DNA from: Chloroflexota bacterium
GTDB taxonomy: Bacteria; Chloroflexota; UBA5177; JANWHV01
NCBI GenBank assembly: GCA_028287725.1
Contig: JAQBPC010000619.1
Coordinates: 1-21,201 of the forward strand
Direction: 5' to 3'
Length of the DNA stretch: 21,201 nt
Both the position numbers and the translations under genes were made by a program. Of this stretch, positions 16,887 through 21,201 are shown piece after piece. Position 1 is the first letter of the stretch. Each line of letters opens with the position of its first letter. Under the pieces are notes generated by a model. The model ran no database searches. It saw nothing but the letters and a program-made list of their open reading frames with translations, and was not told the origin of the DNA.

Positions 16887-17194
16887 CACTCCTCCTCATT
16901 ACCCTCACGCAGCTCGACTTCCGATCGCCACATGGGGCCGCATGCTGAACTTTAATATCCACCCCAATCTATATCCTTGCTCAATAACAATTACGTTGCA
17001 ACTCCGCTCACAGCGCGGCGATTGATAGAAGCGGCCTCGGCGCGAAGGTTTAACGTAGCCTTTACCTTGCATTAACCTGCGCTTAAAGTTGGCGATTTAT
17101 GGTCAGATCAGGGCATATGTCCTCGGACGGCGACGGTCATCACTTTGCCGGTGCCCGGTAGTCCTTATCCCAGAGCAGTACTGGAGCGTGCAGC
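16887..17194. other. Divergent promoter region between GH92 and the secreted propeller-like gene
   Basis: This 308-base stretch is locally AT-rich (about 16940-17010 and 17050-17100), unlike the coding flanks. It must carry the start signals of both secreted-protein genes. TTTAAC/TTAACC-like words recur at 17049-17087. No gene is seen. Confidence 0.5.
17061..17089 (+). promoter_or_regulatory. Candidate sigma-70-type promoter of the secreted propeller-like gene
   Basis: TTTACC (17061-17066) and TAAAGT (17084-17089) are 17 bases apart, each matching four of six consensus bases. The leader would be about 100 bases. Visual match only. Confidence 0.3.
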
Positions 17195-18241
17195 ATGTTT
17201 ACGTTTGCCCGGCGCGAGATCACCAGAGGCCTTATCCTGTCCGTGCTTGCGTGTAGCGCCCTTACATTCGGCCTCGCGCGCCCGTCGCACGCCGCGACCA
17301 CGTCAGGCAGCGCAGTTGTCGCGTTGCCCGGATATACCGTCAGCGTCTGGGCTAAAGGCACGGGAAGCTACAACCATCCGGACTCGGTGGTGACGGACGG
17401 CACGCACGTGTTCGTCGGGTATCAGAACGTTACGGCCAAGGACGGGTCGGACGACAAGTACAGCACGGTCGTGGAATATGCCATGGACGGCACCTCGCCA
17501 AAGACGTTCAGGGTGCTGGGCCACAATGACGGCCTTCGCATCGATCCGGTTACAAAGATGGTATGGGCGGCGTCCAACGAGGACGGGAATCCCCGTCTCA
17601 CGACAATCAATCCCACCACCGGCGCCACCACGCTGTACAAGTTTCCCACCCCGCCCCACGGGGGTGGCTACGACGATCTGGCCTTTGCCGGCGGTATGGC
17701 ATTCATCGACGCCTCGAATCCCACGCTCAACGCGCAGGGTGTCAACGTCTTCCCAGCGCTCGACAAGATCACCCTCGTGAACGGCGCTATTCAGCTGACG
17801 CCGGTGCTCATGGGCAATGCCACCGCCGTAGACAGCGTCACGAAGAAGACGGTCACGCTCAATCTTGTGGACCCCGATTCCATGACCTTCGATCCAAAAG
17901 GCAACCTGGTGCTTGATAATCAGGCCGGATCGCAGCTGGTATTTATTCATGGGGCCGGGACCGCCCACCAAACCGTGCGCGCTCTGTCGATTGGCAACCA
18001 GGTTGACGATTCGGTGTGGGCGACGAGCGCGCACGGTCACTTTCTCATGACCGACACCGGAGCCAATTCGGTGTACTCGGTGAGCGCAACCTTCGTACCT
18101 GGGACGTTATATGCCGCGATGCCGAATGATTCGGGTGTCGCCGGCCTGCTGGGCACGATCAGCGAGAGCAAGGGCATCATCAGCCCGGTGGCGATCGGCT
18201 TCGTCAGCCCACACGGCATGGCGTTTGTTCCTGGCATGTAG
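17195..18241 (+). CDS. Secreted beta-propeller-like (NHL/SMP-30-type) hypothetical protein
   Basis: The 348-residue product has an N-terminal signal (basic MFTFARREITRG, hydrophobic LILSVLACSALTFGLA, likely cleavage after SHA near 32). The mature protein shows repeated strand-turn patterns of a propeller: LPGYTVSVWAKG, HPDSVVTDGTHVFVGY, NDGLRIDPVTKMVWAASNED, TTINPTTGATTLYKFP, YDDLAFAGGMAFIDAS, DPDSMTFDPKGNLVLDNQAG, GHFLMTDTGANSVYSVSA and SPHGMAFVPGM. The D-P-x-x-G/K-x-L/V-W pattern resembles NHL or gluconolactonase-like propellers, but no catalytic metal site can be pointed to. Cys20 falls in VLAC, a poor lipobox, so lipid anchoring is uncertain. The ATG follows GGAG at 8 bases. It is divergent from GH92, with which it may share regulation. 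No specific function can be assigned. Confidence 0.72.
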   Translation: MFTFARREITRGLILSVLACSALTFGLARPSHAATTSGSAVVALPGYTVSVWAKGTGSYNHPDSVVTDGTHVFVGYQNVTAKDGSDDKYSTVVEYAMDGTSPKTFRVLGHNDGLRIDPVTKMVWAASNEDGNPRLTTINPTTGATTLYKFPTPPHGGGYDDLAFAGGMAFIDASNPTLNAQGVNVFPALDKITLVNGAIQLTPVLMGNATAVDSVTKKTVTLNLVDPDSMTFDPKGNLVLDNQAGSQLVFIHGAGTAHQTVRALSIGNQVDDSVWATSAHGHFLMTDTGANSVYSVSATFVPGTLYAAMPNDSGVAGLLGTISESKGIISPVAIGFVSPHGMAFVPGM

Positions 18242-18252
18242 GGTAAGACCGG

Positions 18253-18272
18253 ACATGCCGCCTACGGCGTGT
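18253..18272. terminator. Stem-loop between two convergent genes
   Basis: ACATGCCG (18253-18260) and CGGCGTGT (18265-18272) pair over 8 bases (one G-U pair on the plus transcript) around loop CCTA. It lies in the 30-base gap between the propeller-like gene and the stop of the PRT-repeat gene, so it could end transcription from either side. No long T-run follows. Confidence 0.45.
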
Positions 18273-20029
18273 TAGGGGCTGTCCGCCACCCCGGCCGAGG
18301 CGGGCAGATCGGCCAGGAGCCCGTGCCCTTCCGTACGGAATTCGTAGCTAAAGAGCGTGCTGGGCCGCAACGTGCGGCCCAGCACTTGTATGGCCCCGCT
18401 AGTAACACGGTAGATTGGGGGGAAGGGGCTCTCGGCGCGACTTCGCCCGCTCGGCGAAATCGCACCGCTGCTCAGCAGCGCTGCTACCTGATCCAGGTAC
18501 TCGCCTTCCGTTGCGCTGAGTGACCAGCCCCTAGCCTCCCAGAACGCCGCCAATTCCCGTTCTGCCTGGTCTTCCTGGCCGGCGGCTCGCAATCGGTGGC
18601 GTGTCGTCCGCGCACTGAGCAGCCAGCGGTCCGACCGGTCGACATGTCTACCACTTAATGGCGCGTGAGCGTCCGCGGCTTGTGGCGCTTGGGTGGCCGC
18701 TGGAACGGCTGGCGACTGCTCCGGCCGATGGCTAGCCGTCTCGGCGGCTGACGGCACGTTCGTAGCCTTCGGCGTGCTCTGGCCACCGATTACCGGCATG
18801 GTGCGGGGCTGATCATGGGCAGGCGCCTGGGGAGTATGCGTCTCGGGTCGGGTGCCCGGAACCGGCTTACTTTGCCCGCCAATTGCCGGAATGGTGCGCG
18901 GCCGCTCGGGAGTAGGGGCAGGGGCGTCGGCCTTGACGGCGGGAGCGGGTGCGCCGGGACCACCGATTTCGGGCATGGTCCTTGGCTGAACCGGGGCTGG
19001 AGCGTGCGCCGGAGTATCGTGCGCCGGCGCTGGCGTGCTGCGACCACCAATCTCGGGTATCGTCCGTGGCACCTCGATGACCGGGGTCTGCCTTTCCGCC
19101 CTAGGCGCTGGCGCCGGCAGAGGGCCCGTTGAGGCATCACCTCTCGCGGATGATGGCGCCTCGGGTGGCACACCAGCCGTACGCTGAGAGCCGGTCGTTG
19201 TGGTCGACACGCCGGCACTAGGCTGTACTTCCGACGCACGGAGCGGCGGTGTCTGGGCGCCAGGTAGCAGGCTCGGCGAGGCGATCTGTTGTCCCAGTTT
19301 CAGGTAGGTGTTTGCCACCTGCCATAGGTCAATCGCCAGGGTGCGCAGCGCTGCTTCATCGGGCGCCGGCTGCCGCAGGACAGGGCCGCTCCCGGCCTGC
19401 GCCGCATCGAGACGCGCTTGCGCGGCGGCAAGATCGCCCTTCAGCGATGCAATCCCGCCGTGGACCCAGGCGGGCGCCGAGGGGTGGTTCATGAAGGGAG
19501 CGTAGTCCTCCAACAGGAGCTGCACCGTACCGGAGAGGCTTGAAACGCCCGCGAGGAGTCCGCGCAGATACGGTACCGGCACGCGTTCAGCCATCAGCCC
19601 CGCGGCCGTATTCGCATACGGCCTGGCCAGCAGCGGCAGGGACAGCGATGAGCGACGATTCGCGTCGGCGATCGCGCCGCTAATCTCACCTTGCAGCATA
19701 GCTATGGGCTCAAGGAGAGCCATTATCTGATCGTGCGTTAAGGACGCCATGGCCGTCGGGCGGTCCGGGTGGGCCGCCACCTCGGCATCGGACAGACTCT
19801 GCGCAAGGCCTATGAGGCCTTCAGCCACCCAGAGCGGCGCCGCGATCGTGGACAAGACGAAAGGAACGCGCCATGGCTCATCGAGGTTGGCGATCTCGAC
19901 ATCAAGGCGTCTATCCGCCAATTGCCGGCGCAGCGATGCCAATGGCGCGCCCGATGCCAGACGCGCCAGCGCGTCAGAGCCATCGACCACGCCCTCGAAG
20001 GCATTCTTAATCTTGCCGGCCCAGGACAT
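18272..20029 (-). CDS. Unrecognised 585-aa protein with four PRT(I/M)PxIGG repeats in a Pro/Ala-rich linker
   Basis: I do not recognise a family. There is no signal peptide or membrane helix, so it is probably cytosolic. Residues 1-260 are predicted mainly helical (MSWAGKIKNAFEGVVDGSDA at the start; VPFVLSTIAAPLWVAEGLIG; LASLKGDLAAAQARLDAAQA as printed GIASLKGDLAAAQARLDA). Residues 260-465 form a Pro/Ala/Thr-rich linker with PRTIPEIGG (321), PRTMPEIGG (349), PRTIPAIGG (377) and PRTMPVIGG (408). Residues 465-585 are again ordered: SDRWLLSARTTRHRLRAAGQ, FWEARGWSLSATEGEYLDQV, and a strand-like tail (PPIYRVTSGAIQVLG). ATG 20029 is preferred; GTG 20035 and a TTG at 20113 overlapping the VWA gene are possible. 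It follows the VWA gene by 76 bases on the same strand, so they are likely one operon. The repeats look like docking or phospho-acceptor sites, which is speculation. Confidence 0.75.
   Translation of the reverse strand: MSWAGKIKNAFEGVVDGSDALARLASGAPLASLRRQLADRRLDVEIANLDEPWRVPFVLSTIAAPLWVAEGLIGLAQSLSDAEVAAHPDRPTAMASLTHDQIMALLEPIAMLQGEISGAIADANRRSSLSLPLLARPYANTAAGLMAERVPVPYLRGLLAGVSSLSGTVQLLLEDYAPFMNHPSAPAWVHGGIASLKGDLAAAQARLDAAQAGSGPVLRQPAPDEAALRTLAIDLWQVANTYLKLGQQIASPSLLPGAQTPPLRASEVQPSAGVSTTTTGSQRTAGVPPEAPSSARGDASTGPLPAPAPRAERQTPVIEVPRTIPEIGGRSTPAPAHDTPAHAPAPVQPRTMPEIGGPGAPAPAVKADAPAPTPERPRTIPAIGGQSKPVPGTRPETHTPQAPAHDQPRTMPVIGGQSTPKATNVPSAAETASHRPEQSPAVPAATQAPQAADAHAPLSGRHVDRSDRWLLSARTTRHRLRAAGQEDQAERELAAFWEARGWSLSATEGEYLDQVAALLSSGAISPSGRSRAESPFPPIYRVTSGAIQVLGRTLRPSTLFSYEFRTEGHGLLADLPASAGVADSP
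18357..18385. repeat. Perfect 12-bp inverted repeat inside the 3' end of the PRT-repeat gene
   Basis: GTGCTGGGCCGC (18357-18368) and GCGGCCCAGCAC (18374-18385) are exact reverse complements with a 5-base loop. On the minus strand it encodes VLGRTLRPST near the C-terminus, about 85-115 bases before the stop. In mRNA it would form a strong hairpin. Confidence 0.8.
18782..19069 (-). repeat. Four spaced PRT(I/M)P(E/A/V)IGG peptide repeats
   Basis: Copies start at 19069, 18985, 18901 and 18808 (minus strand), with spacings of 84, 84 and 93 bases, that is 28, 28 and 31 codons. The nine-residue core varies only at position 4 (I/M) and position 6 (E/E/A/V). The intervening linkers are Pro/Ala-rich and much less conserved, which suggests selection on the core and on its spacing rather than recent duplication. 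Confidence 0.9.
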
Positions 20030-20105
20030 CGACACTACGTCAATCCATATAAAGCGGTGCCGGCACCACCAACTTGCGCATCCGTGGGGCCGAGTACACC
20101 CGCCG

Positions 20106-20747
20106 CTAGGCAATCATCCGAAGCAGCGAATCCGCGATGATTTGCGGATTGGTCTCACTGGCAAACGTGATCACTTTGACATGGGCGTTTCCTGATTCAA
20201 TTGCCCGGTAGGACGCGAGAGCACGGTCGTGCTCTGCCCCGTAGCCGATCAACGCTACCACAATATAGACGCCGCCGCCCGCGGTGCTGATGGTCTGGGC
20301 AAACCGTTCCGTGTCGTCAGCTTCGCCATCAGTGATCACCAGGCCCAACAGGAGCGGTCGCTGGTCGGGCGGCTCCTGGCCAAACTCATCCTGATAGGTA
20401 TCGATGAGCGTGTTCCAGCCGGGCACGATGCGTGTGCCGCCGGCCCAGCGGATTTGGCCCCACTTCTGCGAGAGGTTCGCGGGATTGAGGTCGCCGATAT
20501 CGTGCGCCTGCCCGTCGGCGAAAGTGACGGTGCGCAGGCCGCCGCCTTCCTCCTCGTGTCCGGCCTGGCTGTCCTCGGCGCCGAGCGCGTCCACCACCAG
20601 GCTAATCGCCTCGCGGATGGTGTCCTTGCGCGGCGTCTTATCGGTGGCGCTGGTGGGGTAGTTCATGCTACCGGTTGTGTCCAATAGCAGCATCGGTTCT
20701 TTTTCCACATCCGGGATTCCTGTGCTCTGGTCCCCTGGAGCAGCCAT
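20106..20747 (-). CDS. VWA (von Willebrand factor A) domain protein with MIDAS motif
   Basis: The 213-residue protein is essentially one VWA domain. The MIDAS metal site is visible: LLLDTTGSMNYP (residues 20-31; D-x-T-x-S in place of D-x-S-x-S), the Thr in WAGGTRIVPG, and the Asp in LGLVITDGEADD. The last strand and helix (HVKVITFASETNPQIIADSL) complete the fold. There is no signal peptide or membrane helix, so it is probably cytosolic and works by metal-dependent protein binding. The frame is open to 20972, but the ATG at 20747 is chosen because AAGGAA lies 9 bases upstream and the upstream part is not protein-like. An acidic stretch (EDSQAGHEEEGGG) is an insertion within the domain. It is the first gene of a two-gene unit with the PRT-repeat protein, a plausible partner. 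Confidence 0.88.
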   Translation of the reverse strand: MAAPGDQSTGIPDVEKEPMLLLDTTGSMNYPTSATDKTPRKDTIREAISLVVDALGAEDSQAGHEEEGGGLRTVTFADGQAHDIGDLNPANLSQKWGQIRWAGGTRIVPGWNTLIDTYQDEFGQEPPDQRPLLLGLVITDGEADDTERFAQTISTAGGGVYIVVALIGYGAEHDRALASYRAIESGNAHVKVITFASETNPQIIADSLLRMIA

Positions 20748-21028
20748 GGCGATCGTTCCTTTCATCAACAAACGGAAGCGATTGTGACCAACAACCAACT
20801 GCAGCGTAGCCCAGGCAGGAGCATGATGCAACCCGAGCAATTGGGGCCGCTTCGAAGCCGTACTTCGGGCCATAATCACGCCAAATGGGGCTCTCCTTGT
20901 TTCCGCCTGCCCGTTGCGGAGCGCCAATTGTGTTGCTATGCTGGCGCCATAGGCGACATTTATTATGGGCATCAGGACCGCGTGCGTGCGCGCTCAGAGC
21001 GTTATCAGGTTGGATGCGGGAGGGCACC
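20748..21028. other. Divergent intergenic region between VWA and the acidic-protein gene
   Basis: These 281 bases hold no supported gene. TATTAT (20961-20966) is a good -10-like word for the rightward gene, but the best -35 (TTGCTA, 20933-20938) is 22 bases away. CTATG/CATAG (20936-20952) flank a TGGCGCCA palindrome (20942-20949), a possible operator just upstream of that -10 word. A Shine-Dalgarno GGGAGGG lies at 21018-21024. Confidence 0.35.
20756..20762 (-). promoter_or_regulatory. Ribosome binding site deciding the VWA start
   Basis: The minus strand reads AAAGGAA here, with AGGA 9 bases before the ATG at 20747. The earlier in-frame starts at 20765 and 20972 lack a comparable site. Confidence 0.6.
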
Positions 21029-21201
21029 ATGGGCCTTTTTGACCGGCTCGGCGATTTTCTGGAGGAACGCGAAGAGGAAGAAGAGCGAGAGGAGTGGCGT
21101 GAGCGCCGCGAGGAATATTTTGAGGAGGAGGAGTGGGAGCTGGAAGGATCGTACTTCGACCCGTACAGGCACGGCGAGTTGTTCTTCGATCCGGGCTACG
21201 G
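21029..21201 (+). CDS. Highly acidic small hypothetical protein, cut by the window edge
   Basis: An ATG at 21029, preceded by GGGAGGG about 4 bases upstream, opens a frame of 57 complete codons to the window edge. It starts MGLFDRLGDFLEEREEEEER and continues EEWRERREEYFEEEEWELEG, then SYFDPYRHGELFFDPGY. The first 40 residues are mostly Glu and Arg with spaced aromatics, consistent with a charged single helix or coiled coil; the rest is Tyr/Phe/Asp/Pro-rich. No signal peptide is seen. I do not recognise a family. The gene is divergent from the VWA/PRT-repeat pair and may share its control region. The strong ribosome site supports it as real despite the low-complexity composition. Confidence 0.65.
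   Translation, partial: MGLFDRLGDFLEEREEEEEREEWRERREEYFEEEEWELEGSYFDPYRHGELFFDPGY

Noticed and set aside
17303..18040. 245-codon open frame on the minus strand
   Set aside because: It is antisense to the secreted propeller-like gene, which has a signal peptide and a ribosome site.
20748..20972. N-terminal extension of the VWA frame
   Set aside because: The ribosome site points to the ATG at 20747, and the extension has no protein-like pattern before the VWA domain.

Overview
The window is a GC-rich bacterial chromosome segment with 13 protein genes, two of them cut by the window edges. I see no rRNA, tRNA, CRISPR array, transposase or integrase. The gene set suggests a large-genome Chloroflexota bacterium, possibly of the Ktedonobacteria type. 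The reasons are a DUF2079 membrane protein with a C-terminal beta-domain, GT87 and PIG-V-like GT-C enzymes, a secreted GH92 mannosidase, a Tat-exported peptide-binding protein, and frequent GTG starts after strong Shine-Dalgarno sites. This placement is an inference from gene content only.

Layout. 1-647 (minus): the N-terminal part of an arginase-family protein, running off the left edge. 1061-3172 (plus): a DUF2079 GT-C-like membrane protein. 3410-8987 (plus): a complete peptide/nickel-type ABC importer in the order binding protein, permease B, permease C, ATPase D, ATPase F. The last four genes are coupled by 4-base ATGA overlaps. A perfect 15-bp stem-loop separates the binding-protein gene from the first permease gene. 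9100-9888 (plus): an alpha/beta hydrolase. 9917-11188 (minus): a divergent Nramp-family transporter. 11189-12020: about 830 bases with no convincing gene.

12021-14578 (plus): two overlapping polyprenol-sugar-dependent glycosyltransferases, PIG-V-like and GT87/DUF2029. They meet tail to tail, with an 8-base overlap, a secreted GH92 alpha-mannosidase on the minus strand (14571-16886). Together they form a probable mannose-glycan locus that both builds and trims. 17195-18241 (plus): a secreted propeller-like protein divergent from GH92. 18272-20747 (minus): a cytosolic VWA (MIDAS) protein followed by an unrecognised 585-residue protein carrying four spaced copies of a PRT(I/M)PxIGG motif. A very acidic small protein (21029 to the right edge) diverges from this pair.

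The importer genes plausibly work as one oligopeptide uptake unit. The VWA/PRT-repeat pair, with its acidic neighbour, is the least explained part of the window and the best candidate for an undescribed system. Its function cannot be read from the sequence.
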